Of a DNA stretch of 64,000 bases, positions 18,131 through 27,370 are shown one piece after another. Origin of the DNA: Oscillospiraceae bacterium (GTDB lineage Bacteria > Bacillota > Clostridia > Oscillospirales > CAG-272); the NCBI GenBank assembly GCA_015063305.1, contig SVUJ01000001.1:86262-150261 (forward strand), in the 5' to 3' direction. Positions within the stretch are counted from its first letter, which is position 1; every line of letters starts with the position of its first letter. The notes beneath the pieces were generated by a model. The model searched no databases. It had not been told where the DNA came from and saw nothing but the letters and a program-made list of their open reading frames with translations. Made by a program: the position numbers and the translations under genes.

Positions 18131-19096
18131 ATGAAATATTACTTTATCGTTAATCCAATGGCGGGTAAGGGCGCTCACAGAGAAGAGCTTATCGAGAGCA
18201 TTCGCGCGGCTTGTGAAAAAAGAGAGATAGAATACGAAATTTACAAAACCAAAGCGGTTGGCGACGCTACCGTTTTCGTTAAGAGCGTATGCGCCGACAC
18301 GGCTAATCTCCCCGCAAGATTTTACGCCTGCGGCGGCGACGGCACACTTGGCGAGGTGGCTAACGGAGCGGCGGGAGTGAAGGGCGCGGCTGTCGGCGTT
18401 ATACCCGTTGGAACGGGAAATGATTTCGTGCGCAACTTCGGAAAGGGCGAGCTTTTCTTTGACATTGAGGCGCAGATAGACGGCGAGGAATACCCCATAG
18501 ATATTCTTAAATGTAACGATATGTACGCGATAAATATGATAAACATAGGATTTGACTGCGAGGTCGTTAAAAAGACGGTCAAGCTTAAGAAGAGTCCGCT
18601 TATCCCCTCAAAGCTTGCGTACATAGCGGGGGTAGTTACCACCCTTATAAAGAAGCCCGGAATGAAGGCCGAGGTATCCTGCGACGGCTCTGAATTTGTT
18701 TTTGGAGAATATCTGCTCACCACCTATGCGAACGGCGAGTTCTGCGGCGGCGGATTTCATTCTAATCCCTGCGCGGCTCTTTGTGACGGAACGATAGACT
18801 CGCTTTTTATAAACAATGTTTCGAGAAGAGTATTCGTAAGCCTTGTGGGAAGCTACAAAAAGGGAACACATCTTCCGCTTGAGCAAAAGAATATACTTAA
18901 AAACCGAAAGTACAAAAAAATAGAGCTCCGCTTCCCGCAGAAGCAGAGCGCAAGTGTTGACGGCGAGCTTTACGATTTTGACGAGCTTTGCATAGAGATA
19001 GTTCCGAGAGGCGCTACCTTTGTTGCGCCCGCGGGAGTGATCCTTCCTCGCGCTCTTGCCGACAAAGTGGAAGAGCGTGTAGAGGCGACCGTCTGA
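18131..19096 (+). CDS. Diacylglycerol/lipid kinase family protein (YegS/BmrU-like)
   Basis: MKYYFIVNPMAGKGAHREE...ACGGDGTLGEVANGAAG...GVIPVGTGNDFVRNF; start moved from the ORF-track 18077. Confidence 0.92.
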   Translation: MKYYFIVNPMAGKGAHREELIESIRAACEKREIEYEIYKTKAVGDATVFVKSVCADTANLPARFYACGGDGTLGEVANGAAGVKGAAVGVIPVGTGNDFVRNFGKGELFFDIEAQIDGEEYPIDILKCNDMYAINMINIGFDCEVVKKTVKLKKSPLIPSKLAYIAGVVTTLIKKPGMKAEVSCDGSEFVFGEYLLTTYANGEFCGGGFHSNPCAALCDGTIDSLFINNVSRRVFVSLVGSYKKGTHLPLEQKNILKNRKYKKIELRFPQKQSASVDGELYDFDELCIEIVPRGATFVAPAGVILPRALADKVEERVEATV

Positions 19097-19614
19097 TGAC
19101 GTTGCTCGTTCTTTCCGACTCGCACGGAAGAGTTGACAGGATATCGCGCGCGTGTGAACTGAATAAGGGTGCGCGTGCGATACTTTTTCTCGGCGACGGT
19201 CTTTCCGACCTCGGCAGAGCCGAGCTCTGCGGTATCCCCGTGGTGGCGGTGCGCGGAAACTGTGATTTTGATTCCTCGGCGGGAGCATCAAATGCTCGGT
19301 ACGAACATATAGAGCGCGTTGGGGAATATAATATATTGTTGACACACGGACATCTGCTCGGAGTTAAAGAGGGGCGATCGAGGGCGGTGCTGCGCGCGGC
19401 GCAGCTTGGCGCGGATATCCTGCTTTACGGGCACACGCACGAGCCCGAGGAGAGCTACATCGCCGCGGGTACTGACGTGGGCGGTGTGATCCTTGATAAG
19501 CCCTTGCGCGTATTCAATCCGGGGAGCATAGGCAGACCGAGAGGGAGAGGCGCGTCGTTTGGCGTTATCACCATTCGTGGCAGAGATATACTGCTCTCGC
19601 ACGGTGAGCTTTGA
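19096..19614 (+). CDS. YfcE-type metallophosphoesterase
   Basis: MTLLVLSDSHGRVDRI...FLGDGLSD...VRGNCDF...LLTHGHLLGV...LLYGHTHEPEE; ATGA overlap with the upstream stop. Confidence 0.9.
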   Translation: MTLLVLSDSHGRVDRISRACELNKGARAILFLGDGLSDLGRAELCGIPVVAVRGNCDFDSSAGASNARYEHIERVGEYNILLTHGHLLGVKEGRSRAVLRAAQLGADILLYGHTHEPEESYIAAGTDVGGVILDKPLRVFNPGSIGRPRGRGASFGVITIRGRDILLSHGEL

Positions 19615-19628
19615 AACAAATAAAATAG

Positions 19629-19655
19629 ACCCCTGCCGTGGGCAAGGGTCATAGT
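19629..19655. terminator. Bidirectional terminator-like hairpin
   Basis: GACCC...GGGTC between convergent genes. Confidence 0.45.
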
Positions 19656-19667
19656 TTATGTTGGACT

Positions 19668-19973
19668 TCAGACGGGAGTTGCTACGGGATCGTCTTCTGA
19701 CAAGGGGGCTGAAGCGAGAGCTTCGTTATACGCTTCTATCACCGCGTCCTCAAGCTCTGCTCGGAACTGCGAGTTGATGGGATGAACGATATCGCGGTAG
19801 GTATCGTCGGGGTTTTTTCTGCTCGGCATCACGATAAAGAACTTATCTCTCGCGTTTATCACCTTTATATCGTGTACGGCGAGCTGAGAGTCAAACGTGA
19901 CCGATACGATTGCCTTCATAGGGCCTTCGTCAAAAAGCTTTCTGACCTTGACGTCTGTAATTTGCATTTTCAA
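19668..19973 (-). CDS. spoVG: Septation/sporulation regulator SpoVG
   Basis: MQITDVKVRKLFDEGPMKAIVSVTFDSQLAVHDIKVI...FIVMPSRKNPDDTYRDIVHPINSQFR. Confidence 0.96.
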   Translation of the reverse strand: MKMQITDVKVRKLFDEGPMKAIVSVTFDSQLAVHDIKVINARDKFFIVMPSRKNPDDTYRDIVHPINSQFRAELEDAVIEAYNEALASAPLSEDDPVATPV

Positions 19974-20155
19974 TTCCTCCGTTGTTGAAAAAATGATAGA
20001 CTTAATGTCAATAACTCAAAAGTCCTCTATCTGTTTGATTATATTATACAGTCAATTTTTTACCGTTATTCAATAAATTTGAAAGTTTTGTGTGAACAAC
20101 CTTGAAATAAATTTTGATTTTTGCTGCCCATATACCTATTAAGGATGGTTTTATT

Positions 20156-21565
20156 ATGTCTACTCCAAACACACATTTCGGCGCAAAGAGGATATCCGAG
20201 CTGCTGGAGAATTGTAAAAGTATATATTTTATCGGTATTGGCGGGATAAATATGTCCTCTCTTGCCCACATATCGCAGAACCGAGGATTTCGGGTCGGCG
20301 GCTCGGACAGAGTGTCCTCGGCGCTGACCGAAAGACTTGCCGCGCGCGGGATAGAGATATATCACGAGCACAGGGCGGAGAACGTGTGGGGATATGACGC
20401 GGTGGTTTACACGGTTGCCATCTCTCCCGACAATCCCGAATACCTTGAGGCGCAAAAAATGGGGATACCCTGCATATCGCGCGCCGATTTTCTTGGGTAT
20501 ATCATGACGGGATATCCGAGAAGAGTGGGTGTGTCGGGTATGCACGGAAAGAGCACCTGCACGTCTATGTGCGCCTCTGTTTTTATGGGGGCGAATTCCT
20601 CTCCGACCGTGCTTTCGGGCGCTGAGATGGATATTATGGACGGCGCTTACACCGTTGGCGAGGGTGACGATTTTATATTCGAGGCTTGTGAGTATATGGA
20701 CTCCTTCCTCGATTTCAACCCGACCGTGGCGGTGATACTCAATATAGAGCTTGACCACGTGGACTATTTCCACGGCATCGAGCAGGTGAGGGGGTCGTTT
20801 GCAAGGTACGCCTCTCTCACGGGAGACGGGGGATACGTTGTGGCGAATGCAGATGACGAGAACGTGATGATCTCGCTCGAAAATTACGGCGGAACGGTGC
20901 TGCGCTTTGGAGTGGATAGCGAAAACGCCGACTTCAGGGCGGTGAATATCGCGTGCAGTGGCGGAAGATACAGCTTTGATATCGAAAAGAGAGGTAAGCC
21001 GCTCTGCCGTGTGGAGCTTTCGGTCACGGGATATCACAATATATATAACGCGCTCGCCTGCGCGGCGGCGGCAGATCTTTGCGGTATTCGCGCGGAGGAT
21101 ATCGCCGCGGGTCTTGCGGCTTTTGGGGGAGCGAAGAGAAGAATGGAATACAAAGGGCGGATATGCGGAGCGGATATCTACGACGATTACGGACATCACC
21201 CCACCGAGATAGCCACCACTCTCGCGGGAGCGAGGGGACTTGCCGAGGGAAGGCTCGTCTGCGTCTATCAGCCGCACACCTATTCGAGAACAAAAGCCCT
21301 GTTTGATGATTTCGCGAGGGCGTTCGAGGCGGCGGACAAAGTTATTTTCTCGGACATATACGCCGCAAGAGAGATAGACGACGGCTCGGTCAGTTCCAAA
21401 ATGCTCGCCGAGGCGGTTGGAGAAAAAGCGGTCTGGGGCGGCGATCTTAAAATGACCGCCGAGCTGCTCCGCGCCGAGCTGAAGGACGGCGACACCGCCA
21501 TCGTAATGGGCGCGGGCGATATTTGGAAGATAGTTGATATGGTAAAGCAAGGAAGAACCTTTTAA
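20156..21565 (+). CDS. murC: UDP-N-acetylmuramate--L-alanine ligase
   Basis: IYFIGIGGINMSSLAHI...GVSGMHGKSTCTSM...DDYGHHPTEI; C-terminal GRTF* is encoded by a repeat hairpin. Confidence 0.94.
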   Translation: MSTPNTHFGAKRISELLENCKSIYFIGIGGINMSSLAHISQNRGFRVGGSDRVSSALTERLAARGIEIYHEHRAENVWGYDAVVYTVAISPDNPEYLEAQKMGIPCISRADFLGYIMTGYPRRVGVSGMHGKSTCTSMCASVFMGANSSPTVLSGAEMDIMDGAYTVGEGDDFIFEACEYMDSFLDFNPTVAVILNIELDHVDYFHGIEQVRGSFARYASLTGDGGYVVANADDENVMISLENYGGTVLRFGVDSENADFRAVNIACSGGRYSFDIEKRGKPLCRVELSVTGYHNIYNALACAAAADLCGIRAEDIAAGLAAFGGAKRRMEYKGRICGADIYDDYGHHPTEIATTLAGARGLAEGRLVCVYQPHTYSRTKALFDDFARAFEAADKVIFSDIYAAREIDDGSVSSKMLAEAVGEKAVWGGDLKMTAELLRAELKDGDTAIVMGAGDIWKIVDMVKQGRTF

Positions 21566-22105
21566 GGAAAGGTTCTCCCTTGACCCTCTCCAAACCTTTT
21601 TAAACTATTTTCACCATCGGGTTGGAGCAAGCGAATAGTGGGAGCTACCCCGATTTTTGCCGCGGGTCATACCCGCCCCCTCAAAAACTTTCAAACTGTT
21701 CTTGGCTACAGTGACGAGGTTTAGATTGTAATGTTTATACAAGGGTCGTCGTAGGCGCCGACCCCTACCACGAAAATTATAATCTAACTTCACCACGGTG
21801 TGGCAGACATTATTTTATAACCGGTAGGGGTCGGCGCCTACGACGACCCTTAAAACAAACAAATAAGCAAAACATAAAATAGAAAACTAATCGTCACCTC
21901 AAACCGTAGGGCGGGGGTTTATCTCTCGCCGAATGTAAGGGCGATTCACGAATCGTCCGCAAAAAAGGCTCCCTCCGGGAGGGAGCTGTCGCCGTAGGCG
22001 ACTGAGGGAAAGCGCGTTACAATAACACTAAACTAATTTTAATATACCGCACTCTCCTTCCACCGCTATGCGGTCCCCCTTCCTCCCGGAGGAAGGCTAT
22101 AAAAC
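21548..22105. repeat. Intergenic repeat mosaic with 29-bp perfect inverted repeat and MITE-like element
   Basis: 29-bp arms 21741-21769 and 21823-21851; 21857-22102 inverted copy of 16514-16756. Confidence 0.9.
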
Positions 22106-22128
22106 AGAAATCAAAAAAGGACACAGAT

Positions 22129-22896
22129 ATGTACGACGCTATTGCTCATGTTTACGATAAGCTCAACGCCGATATAGACTATGGCGCGTGGGCGGATTTC
22201 GTTGAAAAATGCTTTGATAAATATTTGCCCCAAAGCCCCACGCTCTTGCTTGACCTCGCCTGCGGTACGGGCAGTATGACCATACAGCTCGCCTCGCGCG
22301 GATACGATATGATAGGCGTGGATATGAGCGAGGATATGCTCTCCGAGGCGTATATACGCAGCGAAGGGCGGGGAATACTCTACCTTTGTCAGGATATGAG
22401 AAGCTTTGAGCTTTACGGAACTGTCGGGGCGGTCACCTGCTGTCTTGACAGCATAAATTATCTGCTTACCGAGGCGGATGTAAAGAAGACGTTTGGGGGT
22501 GTTCACAACTATCTTGACCCCGATGGGCTCTTCATCTTTGATATGAACACGCCGTATAAATTTGAGAATATATACTCGGATAACGCCTACATACTTGAGG
22601 ACGAGATAGACCTCGGCGACGGTGAGCCGCCCTTCTCGGTCTATTGCGGTTGGCAGAACCACTATGATGCCGAGAGCGGTATATGCGATTTTTACCTCTC
22701 GCTCTTCGAAGAGAGGGACGGGGCTTATCTGCGCTCGGACGAGCATCAAAGGGAGAGAAGCTATTCGCTCGATACGGTAAAGAGGTTGCTTTCCGAGAGT
22801 GGCTTTGAGCTTTTGGGTTGCTTTGGAGATCTTGATATGTCAGCGCCTGCGGAAAGCTGTGAGCGCTGGTACTTCGTTGCGAGAGCAAAAAAATAA
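22129..22896 (+). CDS. Class I SAM-dependent methyltransferase
   Basis: LLDLACGTGSMTIQLASRGYDMIGVDMSEDML. Confidence 0.9.
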   Translation: MYDAIAHVYDKLNADIDYGAWADFVEKCFDKYLPQSPTLLLDLACGTGSMTIQLASRGYDMIGVDMSEDMLSEAYIRSEGRGILYLCQDMRSFELYGTVGAVTCCLDSINYLLTEADVKKTFGGVHNYLDPDGLFIFDMNTPYKFENIYSDNAYILEDEIDLGDGEPPFSVYCGWQNHYDAESGICDFYLSLFEERDGAYLRSDEHQRERSYSLDTVKRLLSESGFELLGCFGDLDMSAPAESCERWYFVARAKK

Positions 22897-22914
22897 AATC
22901 AGGGAGATAGCAAA

Positions 22915-23832
22915 ATGTCAGAAAACAGAACTTCATCGATACTTCGCGCTATGACACAGGACGGGAGCGCGAGAATACACATAATAAATTCAACCGAGAT
23001 AGTCAACGCGGCTGTGGGATATCACCACACCACGCCAACGGCGACCGCGGCGCTCGGCAGACTTCTCACGGCTACCTCGATTATGGGCGCTATGCTCGGA
23101 GAGAAGGAGAACAGCATCACCGTTATGCTGAACGGAGACGGCCCTGCGGGCAGACTTATAGCCGTGGGCGACTATTACGGAAACGTGAGGGGATATATCC
23201 AAAATCCCGAGGTCGACGTGCCCAAAAAGCCCAACGGCAAGCTTGACGTTGGCGGCGCTGTCGGAGCGGGACTTCTGACTATCATAAGAGATACGGGCGC
23301 TGACGAGCCCTATACAGGCTCGATACCGCTGAGAAGCGGAGAGGTGGCGGAGGATATCGCCGAGTATTTCGCGAACAGCGAGCAGATCCCCACGGTCTGC
23401 GCGCTCGGAGTGCTCGTTGACACAGACCTGAGCTGTCGCGCGGCTGGCGGAGTGCTTATACAGCTTCTCCCCTTTGCCGCTGAGGAAACGATATGCGCTA
23501 TCGAGAGAAACACGGCGCTGCTTTCAAACGTTTCAAGGCTTTTTGATTCGGGCAAGTCGAATGCCGAGATAGCCGAGATAGTCATGGAAGGCATACCTTA
23601 TGACATTTTTGACGAGCTTGAGGTAGAGTATAAGTGCAACTGCAGCAGAGATAAGGTCAAGGGAGCGCTTATATCGGTGGGAGCTAAAAAGCTTCACGAG
23701 ATGCTTGACGAGCAGGTCGCCGAGGGCAAGGAGGAAAAGCTTGAGGTGGTATGCCGTTTCTGCGGCAAGAAGGAAGAGTTCAGCCGCGCCGATGTCGAAG
23801 AATGGGAAAAGAGCGCTGAAATAAAAGGTTGA
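22915..23832 (+). CDS. hslO: Hsp33 redox-regulated chaperonin
   Basis: 305 aa; C-terminal CNCSRDKV...[10 protein letters not shown] zinc motif. Confidence 0.94.
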   Translation: MSENRTSSILRAMTQDGSARIHIINSTEIVNAAVGYHHTTPTATAALGRLLTATSIMGAMLGEKENSITVMLNGDGPAGRLIAVGDYYGNVRGYIQNPEVDVPKKPNGKLDVGGAVGAGLLTIIRDTGADEPYTGSIPLRSGEVAEDIAEYFANSEQIPTVCALGVLVDTDLSCRAAGGVLIQLLPFAAEETICAIERNTALLSNVSRLFDSGKSNAEIAEIVMEGIPYDIFDELEVEYKCNCSRDKVKGALISVGAKKLHEMLDEQVAEGKEEKLEVVCRFCGKKEEFSRADVEEWEKSAEIKG

Positions 23833-23889
23833 CTTTGTGAGCCATAAAGGTTATAATAGACCCAACGGCAACAGGGGGAGAGGGGAGAT

Positions 23890-24753
23890 ATGGAAAAGAA
23901 TCTTCTTAAGGAAATAGAGGCGAAAAGGATTTTTCTCTCAAAGGGACAGAAGCTTATCGCGAATTACGTCACCGCTCATTACGATAAGGCGGCGTACCTC
24001 ACGGCGTCAAAGCTGGGGGCTGTGGTAGGCGTTTCGGAATCCACGGTGGTCCGCTTTGCGACCGAGCTTGGCTTTGACGGATATCCCGCCTTTCAGCACG
24101 CCCTGCAGGAGATGGTGCGTACCAAGCTGACCTCATTCCAGCGTGTTGAGGTCACCAACGACCGTATCGGAAACGGAGATATCCTCTCAAAGGTCTTGCT
24201 TTCCGATATGGAAAAGATACGCCACACCCTTGACGGAATAAACAGAGATGATTTCAATTCTGCGGTGCAGAGTATAGTCTGCGCCAGGAAGATATACATA
24301 ATAGGCGCGAGGTCGTCGGCGACCATCGCGGGATTTCTCGGACACAACCTGAGAATGATATTCGATAACGTGAAGCTCATCGATACCGTTTCGGGAAGTG
24401 AGCTTTTCGAGGAGATAATGGGGATAAGCGATGAGGACGTTATGGTCGCGATAAGCTTTCCCAGATATTCAAAGAAGGTAATAAACGCGGTCGATTACGC
24501 GAGGAACGCGGGGGCGGACGTTATTGCTGTTACCGACAGTAAAAGCTCGCCGATAGCGAGCAACGCCACACAGGTGCTTGCCGCCGAGAGCGATATGGCT
24601 TCCTTTGTGGATTCGCTTGTTGCTCCGCTCAGCATAATAAACGCCATAATCGTGGCGGTTGCAAGAGAGAAAAAGGACGAGCTTGACGTAAGACTGCGCC
24701 GACTTGAGGAGATATGGGACGAATATGATGTCTATGACAAATCACACGGCTGA
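23890..24753 (+). CDS. MurR/RpiR family transcriptional regulator
   Basis: N-terminal HTH (LSKGQKLIANYV...VGVSESTVVRFATELGFDGYPAFQ) and SIS domain. Confidence 0.92.
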   Translation: MEKNLLKEIEAKRIFLSKGQKLIANYVTAHYDKAAYLTASKLGAVVGVSESTVVRFATELGFDGYPAFQHALQEMVRTKLTSFQRVEVTNDRIGNGDILSKVLLSDMEKIRHTLDGINRDDFNSAVQSIVCARKIYIIGARSSATIAGFLGHNLRMIFDNVKLIDTVSGSELFEEIMGISDEDVMVAISFPRYSKKVINAVDYARNAGADVIAVTDSKSSPIASNATQVLAAESDMASFVDSLVAPLSIINAIIVAVAREKKDELDVRLRRLEEIWDEYDVYDKSHG

Positions 24754-25996
24754 TACGCGCTCGGTTGTGATAGTCGGGGGCGGAGCTGCGGGAATGATGG
24801 CGGCTATCGCCGCGGCAGACAACGGAGCGGCGGTAACGCTTATAGATAAAAATGAAAGGCTCGGCAAAAAGCTGAGGATAACGGGCAAGGGGCGCTGTAA
24901 CGTCACAAATGACTGTCAGCTCAATGAGTTTTTGAACAACGTTCCCACCAATCCCAAATTTTTATATGCCGCGCTCAGCCGATTTGACAGCGCGGACACG
25001 ATGGAGTTCTTTGAGGGCGCAGGTGTGCCGCTCAAGGTCGAGAGGGGAAAAAGGGTTTTCCCCGTGTCGGACAAGGCTTGGGACGTTGCCGAGGCTATGG
25101 TGCGTCTTTGCCGCAAGAAGAACGTTAAGATAATAAAGGGAAGAGTGTCACGGATACTCGCCGAGGGTGGCGCTGTTTGCGGCGTCGTTTGCGGTGGAGA
25201 GATAATAAACGCCGATGCGGTGGTAATCTGCACGGGAGGAAAGTCGTATCCTCTCACGGGCTCTGACGGCGACGGATACCGCCTTGCCGCCGAGCTTGGA
25301 CACGACACGGTAGCTCCTACTCCGTCACTCGTGCCGCTCACCTCGCGCTCGGGCGACTGCGCCAAGATGCAGGGGCTCTCGCTCAAAAACGTGGCGCTGT
25401 CGGTCTACCATACCGATAGCGGCAAGAGAGTTTACGAGGATTTCGGCGAGATGATGTTCACACATTTCGGAATGACAGGGCCGATGATACTTTCGGCGTC
25501 GGCTCACATAAAGGACGTATCAAGCGGAAAATACGAGGCGTTAATAGACCTCAAGCCCGCGCTTGACGAAAAGACGCTTGATGCTCGCATACTCTCGGAT
25601 TTCGCTAAGAACACGAACAAGGATTTTGTCAACTCGCTCGACGCGCTCCTGCCGCAGAAGATGATAGAGGTCGTGGTGCGCAGAAGCGGGATAGATGGCA
25701 GAAAAAAGGTAAATTCGATCACCAAGGAAGAGAGAAGGGCGCTTGTAGAGGTGATAAAGAATTTCAGAGTGCCGATATCGGGATTTCGCCCGATAGACGA
25801 GGCGATAATAACCAAGGGCGGAATATCGGTAAAGCAGATAGACCCCAAGACTATGCGCTCAAAGCTTTGCGCGGGGCTCTATTTTGCGGGTGAGGTAATA
25901 GATGTTGATGCCTATACTGGCGGATTTAATCTGCAGATAGCTTTTTCCACAGGCATTCTCGCGGGTGAGAATGCGGCAATAAATATAGAAAAATAA
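24734..25996 (+). CDS. NAD(P)/FAD-dependent oxidoreductase (HI0933/BaiN-like)
   Basis: VVIVGGGAAGMMAAIAAADNGAAVTLIDKNERLGKKLRITGKGRCNVTN; ORF-track start at 24704 is probably upstream of the true start. Confidence 0.92.
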   Translation: MTNHTADTRSVVIVGGGAAGMMAAIAAADNGAAVTLIDKNERLGKKLRITGKGRCNVTNDCQLNEFLNNVPTNPKFLYAALSRFDSADTMEFFEGAGVPLKVERGKRVFPVSDKAWDVAEAMVRLCRKKNVKIIKGRVSRILAEGGAVCGVVCGGEIINADAVVICTGGKSYPLTGSDGDGYRLAAELGHDTVAPTPSLVPLTSRSGDCAKMQGLSLKNVALSVYHTDSGKRVYEDFGEMMFTHFGMTGPMILSASAHIKDVSSGKYEALIDLKPALDEKTLDARILSDFAKNTNKDFVNSLDALLPQKMIEVVVRRSGIDGRKKVNSITKEERRALVEVIKNFRVPISGFRPIDEAIITKGGISVKQIDPKTMRSKLCAGLYFAGEVIDVDAYTGGFNLQIAFSTGILAGENAAINIEK

Positions 25997-26010
25997 AGGA
26001 GATATTTATT

Positions 26011-26679
26011 ATGATAAAGATAGCTATAGACGGCCCCGGAGGCGCGGGTAAGAGTACGGTGGCGAAGGCGGTCGCGGCAAGGCTTGGGATAGTTTACGTT
26101 GATACGGGAGCGCTTTACAGGACTGTCGGATATTACGTAAAGCAGGCGGGAGTTGATCCCCGCGATGCCGAGGGAGTGTCCGCGCTTCTGCCCGATATCA
26201 AGATAGAGGTGAAGTACGAGGACGGAACACAGAAGGTATATCTTAACGGCAAGGATCTTGGAGATGCTATCCGTACGCCCGAGATGTCGATGTACGCCTC
26301 TGCGGTGTCCGCTATAGGAAGCGTGAGAGCTTTTTTGCTTGACACACAGAGAGATATCGCGAAAAAGAACAGCGTTATAATGGACGGCAGAGATATAGGT
26401 ACGGTAATTCTTCCCGATGCCGAGGTGAAGATATTTATGACCGCATCCCCCGAATGCCGCGCCAAGAGAAGATACAAGGAGCTTATCGCAAAGGGCGTTG
26501 ACGCGAAGTACGAGGACGTACTCGCCGAAATGAACGAGAGGGATAAGAACGACAGCACAAGAGAGATAGCCCCCACTATGGCGGCTGCGGACGCTATCTT
26601 TATGGACAACTCGGATATGGACTTTGACGAGAACGTTGAGGCGGTAATAGCCATCGTAAAGGAGAAGACAGGCAAATAA
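26011..26679 (+). CDS. cmk: Cytidylate kinase
   Basis: IAIDGPGGAGKSTVAKAVAARLGIVYVDTGALYRTV...DGRDIGTVILPDAEVKIF. Confidence 0.96.
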   Translation: MIKIAIDGPGGAGKSTVAKAVAARLGIVYVDTGALYRTVGYYVKQAGVDPRDAEGVSALLPDIKIEVKYEDGTQKVYLNGKDLGDAIRTPEMSMYASAVSAIGSVRAFLLDTQRDIAKKNSVIMDGRDIGTVILPDAEVKIFMTASPECRAKRRYKELIAKGVDAKYEDVLAEMNERDKNDSTREIAPTMAAADAIFMDNSDMDFDENVEAVIAIVKEKTGK

Positions 26680-26689
26680 GCTCTGCTAT

Positions 26690-27370
26690 ATGGCGGGTGT
26701 ACAGAAAGGAAGTGCCGTTTTGGCTAAGAAGGACAAGCAGTCGAGCAGGATATACAGAGTAATATACGCGATATTTTCGGGTATAGTCGGCTTGATATTT
26801 AATATAAGGGTGATAAACGCGCAGAACGAGCCCGACGAGGGTGGATTTCTGGTCTGCGCGAACCACGTGTCGGCGACCGATGCGGTGGTCATAGCATACG
26901 CCTTTCGCAAGCATCAGATAAGACTGATGGCGAAGAAGGAGCTTTTCAAGATACCCGTTCTCGCGCAGCTCATAAAGCTGCTTGGCGCGTTCCCCGTGGA
27001 CCGCTCGGGTAGTGACGTGGGCGCGATAAAGGGAGCGGTGGCGATGCTCAAGGAGGGGAAGTGCGTTGGTATGTTCCCTCAGGGACACAGATACGTGGGA
27101 GTAGACCCCGCGACCACGCCGACTAAGAACGGCGCGGCGCTGATATCCACGAGAGCCGCGGCAGACGTTGTTCCCGTGTATATCTGGAGAAAGAACAACA
27201 CGTTCAGGATTTTTAAGAGGACGTATGTTATAATCGGTGAAAAGATGCCCTTTGCGGATATGGCGTATGACAGCGAGGCGACGGGAGAATACAAGCGCAT
27301 CACCGACAAGATCTTTGTGCGCGTATGCGAGATAGGCGCGGGCTTTGACCCCAAGGGCGCTAAAAAATGA
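26690..27370 (+). CDS. plsC: 1-acyl-sn-glycerol-3-phosphate acyltransferase
   Basis: CANHVSATDAVVIA (variant NHxxxxD) and FPQGHR motifs; cmk-plsC-ispH/rpsA context. Confidence 0.9.
   Translation: MAGVQKGSAVLAKKDKQSSRIYRVIYAIFSGIVGLIFNIRVINAQNEPDEGGFLVCANHVSATDAVVIAYAFRKHQIRLMAKKELFKIPVLAQLIKLLGAFPVDRSGSDVGAIKGAVAMLKEGKCVGMFPQGHRYVGVDPATTPTKNGAALISTRAAADVVPVYIWRKNNTFRIFKRTYVIIGEKMPFADMAYDSEATGEYKRITDKIFVRVCEIGAGFDPKGAKK

Noticed and set aside
20066-21550. 494-aa minus-strand ORF opposite murC
   Set aside because: Antisense to an unambiguous murC; no recognisable domain.
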